A stretch of DNA of 64,000 bases from NCBI GenBank assembly GCA_910578935.1, contig CAJTSM010000002.1:112940-176939 (forward strand). The letters are read 5' to 3'. This document shows, one piece after another, positions 8,183-16,383 of this stretch (within the stretch, counting starts at the first letter, position 1; each line of letters starts with the position of its first letter). The DNA comes from an uncultured Oscillibacter sp. (GTDB taxonomy: Bacteria; Bacillota; Clostridia; Oscillospirales; Oscillospiraceae). The notes under the pieces were generated by a model. The model had not been told where the DNA came from, did not search any database, and saw only the letters and a list, made by a program, of their open reading frames with translations. A program made the translations under genes and the position numbers.

Positions 8183-8806
8183 TCAGACCTCCCCGGGGAA
8201 TTTGGGCATGACGACGCCCCGGGCAGTCTTGTCCACTTCCAGGGACGCCCCTTCCAGCCGCCGGACCTCCGGCCACAGGGCCAGGAAATCCTCTACTCCG
8301 GCGACGTTTGGCAGGCCATAGGGAGCGTGGCGGTAGTGCATGGGGACGACACAGCCGGGGACCAAGGCTTGGCAGACGGCTTTGGCGTCCTTGGCGTCCA
8401 CGGTGTACGTGCCGCCCACGGGGATCATTACAAGGTCCACCGGCCCAATGGCGGCAATCTGCTCCCTTGAAAGCTGGTGTCCCAGATCCCCCATATGCGC
8501 CACGGTCACCCCGCCCGCCGAAAGAATGTGAACGGTGTTGTTTCCCCGGAGGGCCCCGCCCTGGCCGTCGTGGAAGGTTTCCACGGTGCGGACGGCGAAG
8601 GGGCAGGGGCCGTCAAAGGGGACCAGCTCCGCCTGATCTGCGGCGTTGTGGTCAAAGTGGCCGTGGCTGCACAGGATCTTGTGGACCCGAAGCGCTTGCT
8701 CCTTCAGGGGCGGGTAACCCTCTACACCGGTGTAAGGGTCCAATAAAATCCGATAGCCGTCCTGTTCCGCCAAAAAACAGGCGTGGCCCAGCCAGGTGAG
8801 TTTCAT
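8183..8806 (-). CDS. MBL-fold metal-dependent hydrolase (UPF0173-like)
   Basis: 207 residues, beginning at the ATG at 8806 preceded by AGGAGGATGTTGAT; the longer open frame upstream is not coding-like. The zinc motif HGHFDH (H48, H50, D52, H53) and the opening KLTWLGHACF are hallmarks of the UPF0173 / UlaG-like metallo-beta-lactamase branch. The lack of additional domains points to a small-molecule hydrolase, but the substrate is unknown. It is paired with the HAD phosphatase one base downstream, which may act on the same small metabolite; that link is inference. Confidence 0.9.
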   Translation of the reverse strand: MKLTWLGHACFLAEQDGYRILLDPYTGVEGYPPLKEQALRVHKILCSHGHFDHNAADQAELVPFDGPCPFAVRTVETFHDGQGGALRGNNTVHILSAGGVTVAHMGDLGHQLSREQIAAIGPVDLVMIPVGGTYTVDAKDAKAVCQALVPGCVVPMHYRHAPYGLPNVAGVEDFLALWPEVRRLEGASLEVDKTARGVVMPKFPGEV

Positions 8807-8838
8807 ATCAACATCCTCCTTATGGAAATTTGAAAAAC

Positions 8839-8862
8839 GGGGGCGGACATCCGTCCGCCCCC
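8839..8862 (-). terminator. Terminator of the DUF4349 gene, built on a REP-like palindrome
   Basis: Stem GGGGGCGGAC / GTCCGCCCCC with a 4-base loop, followed on the minus strand by TTTTT. The stem matches the GTCCGCCCC variant of the dispersed palindrome. Confidence 0.6.
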
Positions 8863-8870
8863 TCAGTATA

Positions 8871-9911
8871 TCAGTCTTTCGGCTGTTTGTCATCCGGGTT
8901 TTTCGGTTCTTCCCCCCTCTGCTTGAAAAAGCGGTTTTCTCCCATCTTGGGCCCGCGGAAAGATTCCGCCCTCTGGGCCTGCCTCCGCTTGGAAACCTTC
9001 ACTACCAGCAGGAGGATCAGCGCCAGAATCAAAATCCACGTCCAGTTATAGGCCAGGAAAATGGCCACGTCCTGGAGGAAGTCTCCGAAGCCATGGAGCC
9101 CGTCCGCGAAGGCGTTTCCAAGGCGGCTTCCAAAGGTGGGCGGGGCCTCCTCCACCGTGGTGAGGCGCAGTACCTCCCGCAGGCGGACGTCGATGGTGGC
9201 GAAGTCCACCAGGGAGTCGTAGTGCCGGAGGGACCCGGTGAGCTGCTCGATCTGGTATTCCGTCTCGCTGATGGCGTTTTCCAGGTCAATGATGTCCTCC
9301 ATATGTTCCGCTTTGGCAAGCAGCGTCTGGAGCCGCTCCATCTTGGTCCTCTGGGTTTCCAGGCGGCTCTCCGTGTCGTAGTACATCTCGCTGATGTTGT
9401 CTGCGTTCCGGCTCTGGCTGGTGACGTGGCTGATCTCCCCCACGGTCTTCAAAAAGCCCCGGAACTCCTTGGCGGGGACCCGGACGGTGTAGCTGGCGCT
9501 GCGGCTGCCGTCGCCGTAGCTGTCGGCGGAGGCGTATTCCAGATATCCTCCCAGCTTGTCCACCAGGTCCTCCAGGGCGGCGGTGCAGGCGTCGTAGTCC
9601 TGGGTTTCCGCCTCGATCTCGGCGGTGTAGACCATCTTGGCGTTGGCCAGCCGGTCCTCGGTCTGGCTTTCACCCTCCTCTGGAGCCGCCGACGGCTCCT
9701 CGGGGGCCTCGGCGTCCGCCGGGGCGTCGAAGCCGAAGTCCATCATCTCGGATTTCCAGTTCTCTCCGCCGCCGGTGTCATAGGACGTCTGGCTCTCGCT
9801 GGCGGCGGGGGCGCTGTCGGTTCCTCCGCTGTAGCCGTCGCCTCCTCCGCAGCCGGTGAGGGTCAGGGCCGCCAGCAGGGCGGCCAGGAATAAGGCAAGT
9901 CTTCGTTTCAT
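8871..9911 (-). CDS. DUF4349 lipoprotein with C-terminal membrane anchor
   Basis: 346 residues from the ATG at 9911, preceded by GGAGGATCTGAGG. The N-terminus is a lipoprotein signal with lipobox LTGC (about residues 18-21). It is followed by a low-complexity acidic linker and then the DUF4349 core (MVYTAEIEAETQDYDAC onward), rich in heptad repeats that predict a coiled coil. A single hydrophobic segment near the C-terminus (WTWILILALILLLVV) is followed by a basic tail. The function of DUF4349 is not known; envelope location is the firm part. The terminator at 8839-8862 closes the gene. Confidence 0.85.
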   Translation of the reverse strand: MKRRLALFLAALLAALTLTGCGGGDGYSGGTDSAPAASESQTSYDTGGGENWKSEMMDFGFDAPADAEAPEEPSAAPEEGESQTEDRLANAKMVYTAEIEAETQDYDACTAALEDLVDKLGGYLEYASADSYGDGSRSASYTVRVPAKEFRGFLKTVGEISHVTSQSRNADNISEMYYDTESRLETQRTKMERLQTLLAKAEHMEDIIDLENAISETEYQIEQLTGSLRHYDSLVDFATIDVRLREVLRLTTVEEAPPTFGSRLGNAFADGLHGFGDFLQDVAIFLAYNWTWILILALILLLVVKVSKRRQAQRAESFRGPKMGENRFFKQRGEEPKNPDDKQPKD

Positions 9912-10080
9912 CCTCAGATCCTCCTTTTTCCGCCCCGTCTTCCCTGCGGGGCTGTTACTCATATAGACGGCGTTTCCGGGGGAAAGGTTCCGTGGACTTC
10001 CATATTTTTTAGGGACTGTTTACATCAGAAAACTGTGCAGGTGCTCCAGCGGATTTTCGCCGGACGCACGGCAAACATTT

Positions 10081-10119
10081 TTAAGGAAGCACTGATTCCA
10101 TTTCAATCAACGTGTAAGG
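10081..10119. repeat. Copy of the left end of the 4963 MITE-like repeat
   Basis: TTAAGGAAGCACTGATTCCAT, then CAACGTGTAAGG, closely matches 4963-4995. It lies in the otherwise empty 9912-10121 gap, immediately after the NUDIX gene's 3' end. Confidence 0.4.
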
Positions 10120-10121
10120 CT

Positions 10122-10751
10122 CTAATCAAACAGGGTTTCCCAGGTTTCCGCCCTGTGCGCGTCGAAGCACATGCGGACCTGTTCTTCCGTGTTTTTCTCC
10201 TCCGCCAGGGGCGGCAGATCCTCCGGAGAAAAGTATCCGCTGGCGGTGGTTTCGGTATTCGGCCGGAATTCCCCGCCCACGGCGGCGCAGAGAACAAAAA
10301 TCTTGCACACCTTCCAAGCGTAGACAGGCCGGTTGTGTTTCTCCCGGTCCTGGACGGCGATGACCCTCTGCGGGATCACCTCCAGCCCTGCCTCCTCCCG
10401 GACCTCCTTGGCCGCGTTTTCCAGCACGGAGACATTTACATCCACCCAGCCCCCGGGCAGGGACCATTTTCCGCTGTTCTCCCGGACCAAAAGAATCTTC
10501 CCCTCCCGAAAGACGGCGGCCCGAGTGTCCAGCTTGGGGGTCTGGTAACCGGTTTCGCAGCAGAAAAGACCCTTCACTGTCTCCAAAGGCAAAGCCGCCT
10601 TCCAGGCCAGCATCTCGGCGGAAATGTCCCGGATTCGCTGATACCGCTCGATGTCAAAGGGGTCTTTTCCATAGTGCAGCCCCGCCTGGGACAGGGCCTG
10701 GAGCTCCACCGCCCAATCCAGCCAGGGGGATGTCCGGTCCTCTTTTCTCAC
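10122..10751 (-). CDS. NUDIX hydrolase with N-terminal accessory domain
   Basis: 209 residues. An N-terminal helical module (about 1-65, DWAVELQALSQAGLHYGKDP) is typical of the Nudix_N_2 group, often annotated ADP-ribose pyrophosphatase. The Nudix box runs from about 100 to 123 (GGWVDVNVSVLENAAKEV then REEAGL). It is non-canonical: the first Glu of the consensus is Val and the Arg is Lys, while the metal-binding EExG is kept. This variation is common in this subgroup. The probable substrate is a nucleoside diphosphate linked to a second moiety, but it is not proven. The upstream minus-strand neighbour is the SprA-related protein, whose terminator separates the two. Confidence 0.88.
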   Translation of the reverse strand: MRKEDRTSPWLDWAVELQALSQAGLHYGKDPFDIERYQRIRDISAEMLAWKAALPLETVKGLFCCETGYQTPKLDTRAAVFREGKILLVRENSGKWSLPGGWVDVNVSVLENAAKEVREEAGLEVIPQRVIAVQDREKHNRPVYAWKVCKIFVLCAAVGGEFRPNTETTASGYFSPEDLPPLAEEKNTEEQVRMCFDAHRAETWETLFD

Positions 10752-10771
10752 AATCTCTTCTCCTTTTTGCT

Positions 10772-10802
10772 AAAAACAGGGCCCCGTCCCCGGAGCCCTG
10801 TT
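10772..10802 (-). terminator. Terminator of the SprA-related gene
   Basis: Outer stem ACAGGGC / GCCCTGT enclosing further C/G pairing, followed on the minus strand by a T run (AAAAA on the given strand at 10772-10776). Confidence 0.6.
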
Positions 10803-10811
10803 CGGTCCATA

Positions 10812-11771
10812 TCACGCCACCGCCGAAAAGGGCGTCCGCGCCTTCTGCTCTTCCTCGTTCTGCCGGGCCAGATCCTGCTGCTGGGCGGTGTTGTCCGTGT
10901 CCGCTTTGGTAACGGTGCGGGTGGTGCCGCCGGAGACATAGGACTTGCCGCACTCCGGACAGATTTCCGTATGCATGGTCACACTCTGGCTGACCACCTT
11001 CCGGCCTTCCCGGCCGGCCTTGGCCTGCTCCCGGTAAACATGCTCCATCTCGTGGCCCCGGACGGCGGAGGCCGCCTGTTCCGGCTTGATGTTTGTCGGC
11101 GTTTGGAAGGACACGCCCATGTCGTCGGACCCATCCTGGTATTTCCGCTCCTCACAGGTCTGGCACTCGCCTTCCTTCAGGGCGTCCTGCGCGCTCTCGG
11201 CTCCCTGGGCGGGACTGCCGTCCTGGGTCTTGGCGTCCTCATCCGCCTCTTGTCCGGGAAGGAGGGGCTCTTCCTTCTCATCCCCTTGGCCGGGAAGGCC
11301 GGGAAACTCTGTCCCGTCCAACTGGGGCGCGCCGCCCGCCAAAACGCTCTCCGCACTCTCCGGATCATTCCGGCCCAGAGCGTCTTCCGCCAGGGTCAGC
11401 CGGCCCTCCAGGGCGTTCTTCCGGGAGCCCTGAACGGGGGAGAGGCCCTCTTTTCCAGTTTCCACAAAGAGCCCCTCGGGAGTTACTTCGCCGTAGCGGG
11501 TCCGCATTCGCCCGGCCATAGCCGCCGGATCATTTTCCAGCCGCGCCGCCAATTGCGGCAGGGACGCTTCCTCTCTGGAAACAGGGCGCAGGGCCCGCAC
11601 AGGCTCTACCGGCGCCTCGGGGGAGGCGCTTTTCCGGGCCGTCCAGATCCGGTTTTGTCCCGCCTGCTGAACGCCGCGCATATTCCGAATATTTTCAGAC
11701 AGCCGGGACTGGTAAAACGCCCCGGCAGAGCCCATTCCGAAACTTCCAACGCTTGAAATCCCGCCGATCAT
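10812..11771 (-). CDS. SprA-related putative metalloprotease
   Basis: 319 residues. The C-terminal part carries an HExxH zinc motif, HEMEH at 240-244, within SAVRGHEMEHVYRE, preceded by YQDGSDDMGVSFQTPTNI. This is the hallmark of the SprA-related / CJM1_0395-type putative metalloproteases. A CxxC-like pair (C203, C206) lies just before it, and a second pair (C271, C274 in CPECGKSY) lies after, which may bind metal. The N-terminal 200 residues are low-complexity and disordered-looking. No signal peptide is seen. The first 30 residues (Gly/Ser-rich) are like cytosolic small secreted-type leaders, but that is speculative. The substrate is unknown. Confidence 0.75.
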   Translation of the reverse strand: MIGGISSVGSFGMGSAGAFYQSRLSENIRNMRGVQQAGQNRIWTARKSASPEAPVEPVRALRPVSREEASLPQLAARLENDPAAMAGRMRTRYGEVTPEGLFVETGKEGLSPVQGSRKNALEGRLTLAEDALGRNDPESAESVLAGGAPQLDGTEFPGLPGQGDEKEEPLLPGQEADEDAKTQDGSPAQGAESAQDALKEGECQTCEERKYQDGSDDMGVSFQTPTNIKPEQAASAVRGHEMEHVYREQAKAGREGRKVVSQSVTMHTEICPECGKSYVSGGTTRTVTKADTDNTAQQQDLARQNEEEQKARTPFSAVA

Positions 11772-11821
11772 AGGATCACCTCATATCTGAAATTGCCTTA
11801 CGGCGATACTCTAACATTTAC

Positions 11822-11849
11822 AGTATACCACATTTTTCCCAAAGCGCAA
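11822..11849 (-). promoter_or_regulatory. Promoter of the SprA-related gene
   Basis: On the minus strand, TTGCGC (11844-11849), a 16-base spacer and TATACT (11822-11827), about 50 bases before the start codon. Confidence 0.5.
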
Positions 11850-11898
11850 GCGTCTTTTTCGGAGTGCTGGAATACGAATTTGATAGGGGAGATGGGGA

Positions 11899-11929
11899 GT
11901 AGGGGCGGACCTGCGTGTCCGCCCCCTAC
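11899..11929. repeat. REP-like palindrome, GTCCGCC variant
   Basis: A self-complementary unit, GTAGGGGCGGAC-loop-GTCCGCCCCCTAC. It shares the GTAGGGGC head with the main palindrome family. Confidence 0.6.
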
Positions 11930-12007
11930 TTCCGCCATGAAATCTCCGAATGGGATGCTCCCCGTCCCCCTTCGCCCCAAATTCCGCGAAGCAAATCAGG
12001 GCCCAAC

Positions 12008-12079
12008 GCGAAGAAATTCCCGTCAGAGCGCAGTTTTCGCCGTAGGGCGGAAACGGAACGGTGACGGGAATTTCTTCGC
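12008..12079. repeat. Long perfect inverted repeat forming a 72-base hairpin
   Basis: Two 18-base arms (12008-12025 and 12062-12079) are exact reverse complements of each other. They enclose a smaller nested stem, GTTTTCGCC / GGCGGAAAC. There is no ORF with family support. It lies in the 11772-12271 gap, which otherwise holds the promoter, one REP-like unit and the tRNA terminator hairpins. Confidence 0.6.
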
Positions 12080-12198
12080 TGCAATAAGGGGGCAAAATCG
12101 ATTTTTTGGACCGCGCTTTCCAATTCCGCAAGGAAGGGGGTGTCCACGGGGGCCTCAGCAGGTTCCCCTTGTGGAATTCTAATCAGCCCGCAGGCGGC

Positions 12199-12276
12199 CC
12201 GCTTTTTGCGATGGGCAAAAAGCGGCTTAGCACCAAAAGGAAGAGACAGCCAGCGGCTGTCTCTTCCTTTTGGTGC
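12199..12276 (-). terminator. Two tandem hairpins downstream of tRNA-Leu
   Basis: A long stem with one bulged base (12231-12250 with 12257-12276) starts at the tRNA CCA end. It is followed on the minus strand by a second hairpin, CCGCTTTTTGC / GCAAAAAGCGG (12199-12225). Both look like transcription ends. Confidence 0.55.
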
Positions 12277-12355
12277 GCCTGAAGGGACTCGAACCCGCAC
12301 GCGTTTCCGCACGAGAACCTAAATCTCGCATGTCTACCAATTCCATCACAGGCGC
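12272..12355 (-). tRNA. tRNA-Leu (anticodon UAG), CCA encoded
   Basis: The minus strand folds as a class II tRNA. The acceptor stem is GCGCCTG / CAGGCGC with A73 and an encoded CCA. The anticodon stem CGAGA / TCTCG surrounds loop TTTAGGT, giving anticodon UAG. A variable arm and a T-arm with GGTTCGAGTCC are also present. It reads CUN leucine codons. An extended -10 box TGATATAAT lies upstream (attata at 12374-12379 on the given strand). Confidence 0.95.
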
Positions 12356-12484
12356 GTATAAAAACTTGCAGGTATTATATCACACCCCGCTGCCCGCCGT
12401 CCAGTCTTATTTTTCTCCGTCCCTGTTCAAGATTTGTGTTGTTAACAGCTATTCTTCAAAAGTATTCGTCAAAACACCGAAATT

Positions 12485-12513
12485 GGACGGTCACCCTTGA
12501 ATTGTGACCGTCC
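12485..12513 (-). terminator. Terminator of the methyltransferase gene
   Basis: Stem GGACGGTCAC / GTGACCGTCC with a 9-base loop, just downstream of the minus-strand methyltransferase; moderately T-rich afterwards. Confidence 0.5.
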
Positions 12514-12532
12514 GATCAATTAAAATTTCTTG

Positions 12533-13138
12533 TTATTTTTTAGCTTTAAGAAACAATCCTTTGTCTTTTCTATAAGCCTGTACTGTATTAAATTCCGCAT
12601 TATAAAAAAACGCCTCTAACTCTTTTTGACCATATACCCTCACATCTCCACTTTTTGAAAAGGGAAACCAGAGGTTGTTTGCAAAAAATCTGAGTGCTGC
12701 ACCAAAGTTAGGGTCGGCTAAATATACCGCACCGCTTTTCTTCAAAACTCTTTTACATTCATTTGCAAACCCCTGCGGATTTTCAAAGTGATGAAATGCA
12801 CAGCATACGGTTATGATATCAATACTTTCATCACCCCATTCAAGCGGGTAGCATGGCTTTACTTTAAAATTCATATTTGGATAACGCATTTTTGCGGCAT
12901 GGATCATATTCTTCGATACATCTATCCCATATGCTTGAATTTTTGCTCTTTTCGATAGTTCCCTCAACAGGGTTCCATTTCCACATGCAACATCAAGGAC
13001 AATATCATTTTTTCTCAAATCTATCGTATCGGATAGTTCCTTAATATGAAATCTGGTATATTGTCCTTCTCTCGATGTATCATATTCAGATGCTATTTTA
13101 TCGTACGCAATCCTTGATTCTTCTGTTTTCTTATCCAT
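12533..13138 (-). CDS. Class I SAM-dependent methyltransferase, AT-rich
   Basis: 201 residues of the UbiE/Methyltransf_11 type. Motif I is VLDVACGNG (about 47-55) and the acidic motif II is AYGIDVSKNM. Motif III-like DIITVCCAFHHFENP contains the HHF seen in many small-molecule and tRNA/lipid methylases. The substrate is unknown. The striking feature is base composition. The gene is visibly AT-rich, with long A/T runs and AAA/AAT codons, against the GC-rich neighbours on both sides. It stands alone between tRNA-Leu and a kinase gene, so recent acquisition next to a tRNA is plausible; I see no integrase or att repeat. Confidence 0.85.
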   Translation of the reverse strand: MDKKTEESRIAYDKIASEYDTSREGQYTRFHIKELSDTIDLRKNDIVLDVACGNGTLLRELSKRAKIQAYGIDVSKNMIHAAKMRYPNMNFKVKPCYPLEWGDESIDIITVCCAFHHFENPQGFANECKRVLKKSGAVYLADPNFGAALRFFANNLWFPFSKSGDVRVYGQKELEAFFYNAEFNTVQAYRKDKGLFLKAKK

Positions 13139-13330
13139 ATCATTTCCCCAAACTGTGATCTGTCTTTCTAATTATAGCATGGCACAGATTTCCAGACAAC
13201 TCATTTTCATGGAATTGCTGAAGTTTCAACCAGCAACATGAATCTTGAGCAGGGGCTTTTCTCCCTTGCGCTTTTCCCCGCGCCGCTGTAAAATGGTTCC
13301 CATCAATACCATGAAAAGAGGGCCTTCATT

Positions 13331-14185
13331 ATGCCAACTCCCCGCGCCGCCGTCATTCACGACCTCTCCGGATTCGGCCGCTGTTCCCTGACAGAAGTCA
13401 TTCCGATCCTCTCCGTCATGGGCGTCCAGTGCTGCCCCCTGCCCACGGCCTTTCTCTCCACCCACACCGGGGGATTCAGCGGCTTCACTTTTTTGGATCT
13501 GACGGAGGAACTGCCGCGGGCGGCGGATCACTGGAAATCTCTGGATTTGAAGTTTCAGGCTATCTACACTGGTTTCCTGGGCAGTGAGCGGCAGATCAGC
13601 ATCGTGGCGGATTTTATACGCCGGTTCCGGGGCCCGGACACCCTGGTAGTGGTGGACCCCGTCATGGGGGACGACGGGAAAGCCTACCAGACTTATACCC
13701 CCGCCATGTGCGCCGGAATGGAGAGACTGGCGAAACTGGCGGACGTCATCACGCCCAACCTGACGGAGGCCGCCTTCCTCCTGGGACGGGACTACGCCGC
13801 CCTTTTGGACGGGGGCCGCGCCCTCCACGACGAAGCCGCCCTTCAAGAATTGGCGGAGGAGCTGAGCTTGGGCGGAAAGCGCTCCGTGGCTCTCACCGGG
13901 GCGGCGCTGGCCCCCGGGCAGACCGGGGCCATGTGCTTTGACGCCCGGACCGGGAAGGCGGAGGCCGTCCAGACGGGCTTTGTGGCCCATCCCCTCCACG
14001 GCACCGGAGACATCTTTGCCAGCGTCCTCACCGGTGCGCTGATCCGGGGGGATTCCCTCCGGGACGCCGCCGCCCTGGCGGTGGACTTCATTCATGCCTG
14101 CGCCCTGCGGACAGTGGAGCAGAACCTCCCCCTCCGGGAGGGCGTGGACTTTGAGCCCCTGTTGGGGAGACTGCTCCCCCGGTAA
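13331..14185 (+). CDS. Pyridoxamine/pyridoxal kinase (PfkB/ThiD-fold)
   Basis: 284 residues. Phosphorylates B6 vitamers in the salvage route to pyridoxal 5'-phosphate. The opening VIHDLSGFGRCSLTEVIPIL is the PdxY/PdxK signature. VVVDPVMGDDGKAYQTYTP holds the nucleotide/substrate region, ITPNLTEAAFL follows, and the catalytic-site motif is HPLHGTGDIFAS with the general-base Asp. The start is weakly supported by GAAAAGAGGGCC. Family relatives include hydroxymethylpyrimidine kinases, but the N-terminus favours pyridoxal-type kinases. A terminator follows at 14294-14326. Confidence 0.9.
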   Translation: MPTPRAAVIHDLSGFGRCSLTEVIPILSVMGVQCCPLPTAFLSTHTGGFSGFTFLDLTEELPRAADHWKSLDLKFQAIYTGFLGSERQISIVADFIRRFRGPDTLVVVDPVMGDDGKAYQTYTPAMCAGMERLAKLADVITPNLTEAAFLLGRDYAALLDGGRALHDEAALQELAEELSLGGKRSVALTGAALAPGQTGAMCFDARTGKAEAVQTGFVAHPLHGTGDIFASVLTGALIRGDSLRDAAALAVDFIHACALRTVEQNLPLREGVDFEPLLGRLLPR

Positions 14186-14204
14186 CCGCCCCGCTTCCGA
14201 GAGA

Positions 14205-14283
14205 CAGGCCGCCCAGGGGGGCGGCCCCTACAGGATGTTCTATGTGATAGATGGACCGTAGGGGCCGCCGCCCCCGGCGGACC
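14205..14283. repeat. REP-like palindrome pair (reverse 14205-14231, forward 14258-14283)
   Basis: Inverted pair with CCCCTAC ends facing inward, separated by 26 bases, between the pyridoxamine kinase and its terminator. Same family as 4787, 18041, 34603 and 44427. Confidence 0.8.
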
Positions 14284-14293
14284 GTGCTTCTAA

Positions 14294-14326
14294 AAAGGCG
14301 CTCAGAGCGATGCTCTGAGCGCCTTT
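14294..14326 (+). terminator. Terminator between the kinase and nucleotidase genes
   Basis: Perfect stem AAAGGCGCTCAGAGC / GCTCTGAGCGCCTTT with a 3-base loop, followed by a T-rich stretch; it probably serves both convergent genes. Confidence 0.8.
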
Positions 14327-14394
14327 CCTATTTTGCTTTTTGCTCTTTTTGCTCTTCTTTACTTTTGCTCGCAGATCTGGGGACCCCGGAGGCT

Positions 14395-16383
14395 TCACGC
14401 CGCGGGAATCACCAGAACCTGGCCGATGCGCAGGTCGCTGGGATTCTTAATGGTTGCCTTGTTGGCCTGGTAAATCACATTCCACTGACGTCCGGTGCCG
14501 TAGACCTTCTGGGCGATGCTCCACAGGCAGTCGCCGGACTTGACCACATAGTCGCCCTCGGCCACGGCGGGAGCGGGGGTGACTTCCTCAGCGGGCTCGG
14601 GGACCGGCTCAGGCTCCGGGGCGGGAGCGGGCTCCGGCTCGGGAGTGGGGGCGGGTTCTTCCACGGGAGCGGGCTCCTCAGCGGGGGCAGGCTCCTCGAC
14701 GGGTTCTTCCGCGGGAGCGGCCTCGATGGTGATGCGGCCCGCGGGCTCACCGTAGGCTTCCGCGGTGACTACGCCGTTCAGCTCTTCTTTGATGTAGTCC
14801 ATCAAAACCTCGTCCATGGGCAGGCCCAGGTCGTAGTTGGTCTTGGCGGAGGCAAAGGCATAGTAGGTGTCGCCGCCGGCGGCCATAAAGTCGTTGGTGG
14901 CAATGGAGTAGGTGGCCTTTTCGTCAAAAGCCTCGCCGCCCACGGTGGCAATGCTGACCCGGCCGATGGAGGCGGGCTTGTGATAGGTGGAGCCGGGATA
15001 CAGGTCGCCCGCATCAAACTCCACGGAGGTATTCACGGCAAACTCAATGCCGCTGACCTGGGGGAATCCGCCGATGGCGGTGGGCGTGCAGTGGGTAGAG
15101 GCTTCCAGGGCCTCCAGCAGCTCGGCGCCGGTGACCTTGACGATGCTCAGGGTGTTGCCGAAGGGCAGGACGGTGTTCACGTCCTTCTTGGTGATGTCGC
15201 CTGCGGCAATGGGGGCCCGGATGCCGCCGCCGTTGGTGACGGCTCCATCCACTTCCTCACCGTTCTTGGCCGCGCCCCAGACCAGGGCATCGGTAATCAG
15301 GTCGCCCAGGTTTGTCTCTTCCGTACGGTTGCCGGGGTCCTTTTCACCGTTGAGGAGAACTTCGGTCTTGGCGAAGGCCGCGCCGTAGTCGTCGTCGATC
15401 TGCTTTTGAATGGCGGCGGCCCGGTCGCTAATTTCCTTCACGCCGTCCACGGCGATGGACTCCACGGGGACGCTGCGGGCAAAGGCGGCCTCTTCCGAGA
15501 GAACGACCACGCCCACGTTGGCCAGCTTCGTGCCGGTGGAGGTGACCAGGGTCTTGCCCTCCTCGCCGTAGACCACGGGGGTTTCGCCGGTGATAACGGC
15601 GCCCTGGGGCTCCATGGACTCCACGGTTTCCCCAGCGGCCTCCGCCACCTTGTCGATGGTGGAGTGAGAGTGACCGTCGATCAGCACGTCGATGCCCTCC
15701 ACGGCCTCCAGGAGGTCGATGGAACGGTTGCCCTTGGACTCGTCGTCAATGCCCAGGTGGCTGAGGCACACGATGTAATCGCAGCCCTCATCCTCCAGCG
15801 CCTTGACTTCGGCCTCCGCAATGGCGAACATGTCCTTGCCCGCGGGGAAGGTCACGCCCTGGATCTTGGCGGGGTGGGCCTTGGTGCCGCTCTCGGGGGT
15901 GGTCAGGCCGAAGACGCCGATCTTCTCGCCGCTGTCGGCGGTGAAGACAGTGTGGGCGTTTTCCGCCTTGCCGTTATAAAGGACATTGGCGGAAATCACG
16001 GGGAACTTGGCGTCCTTGGTGACTTCCTTAAAGTTGGGATAGCCGTAGTCAAACTCGTGGTTTCCGATGGTGGCCGCGTCATAGCCCGCCAGGTTCATCA
16101 GCTCCACGGCGGTTTTGCCCTGGCTGACGCTGACGGTGGGGTCGCCCTGGATGTAGTCGCCCGCGTCCAGCAGCAGGGTGTAAGCCCCCGCGTCCTGGAA
16201 GGACTGCTTCAGGGCCGCCACCTTGGCATAGCTGCCGATGGCTCCGTGGACGTCGTTGGTGTGGAGGATGACAATCTGGCCCTCCAGGGGCTTGGCGTCT
16301 TCCTCCGCAGCGCTGGCGGTGACGCTCAGGGAAACCATCATGGCCAGGGCCAGCAGCAGGGACAGGAACTTTTTCGTCTGCAT
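14395..16383 (-). CDS. Secreted bifunctional 5'-nucleotidase / 2',3'-cyclic phosphodiesterase with C-terminal LysM
   Basis: 662 residues. There is a Sec signal peptide (about 1-26, ending ASAAEED) and then a metallophosphatase domain. Its metal ligands are visible in VILHTNDVHG (H41, D44, H46) and TIGNHEFDYG. The 5_nucleotid_C domain follows (NGGGIRAPI around 390). A Pro/Glu-rich spacer of about 50 residues precedes a final LysM module (YVVKSGDCLWSIAQKVYG onward) that binds peptidoglycan. The likely role is scavenging phosphate and nucleosides outside the cell while staying on the wall. An extended -10 TGCTATAAT lies upstream (attata 16476-16481 on the given strand). Confidence 0.93.
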   Translation of the reverse strand: MQTKKFLSLLLALAMMVSLSVTASAAEEDAKPLEGQIVILHTNDVHGAIGSYAKVAALKQSFQDAGAYTLLLDAGDYIQGDPTVSVSQGKTAVELMNLAGYDAATIGNHEFDYGYPNFKEVTKDAKFPVISANVLYNGKAENAHTVFTADSGEKIGVFGLTTPESGTKAHPAKIQGVTFPAGKDMFAIAEAEVKALEDEGCDYIVCLSHLGIDDESKGNRSIDLLEAVEGIDVLIDGHSHSTIDKVAEAAGETVESMEPQGAVITGETPVVYGEEGKTLVTSTGTKLANVGVVVLSEEAAFARSVPVESIAVDGVKEISDRAAAIQKQIDDDYGAAFAKTEVLLNGEKDPGNRTEETNLGDLITDALVWGAAKNGEEVDGAVTNGGGIRAPIAAGDITKKDVNTVLPFGNTLSIVKVTGAELLEALEASTHCTPTAIGGFPQVSGIEFAVNTSVEFDAGDLYPGSTYHKPASIGRVSIATVGGEAFDEKATYSIATNDFMAAGGDTYYAFASAKTNYDLGLPMDEVLMDYIKEELNGVVTAEAYGEPAGRITIEAAPAEEPVEEPAPAEEPAPVEEPAPTPEPEPAPAPEPEPVPEPAEEVTPAPAVAEGDYVVKSGDCLWSIAQKVYGTGRQWNVIYQANKATIKNPSDLRIGQVLVIPAA

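Noticed and set aside
12272..13138. Integrative element inserted at tRNA-Leu
   Set aside because: Apart from AT-rich composition, there is no integrase, no duplicated tRNA end and no further foreign genes.
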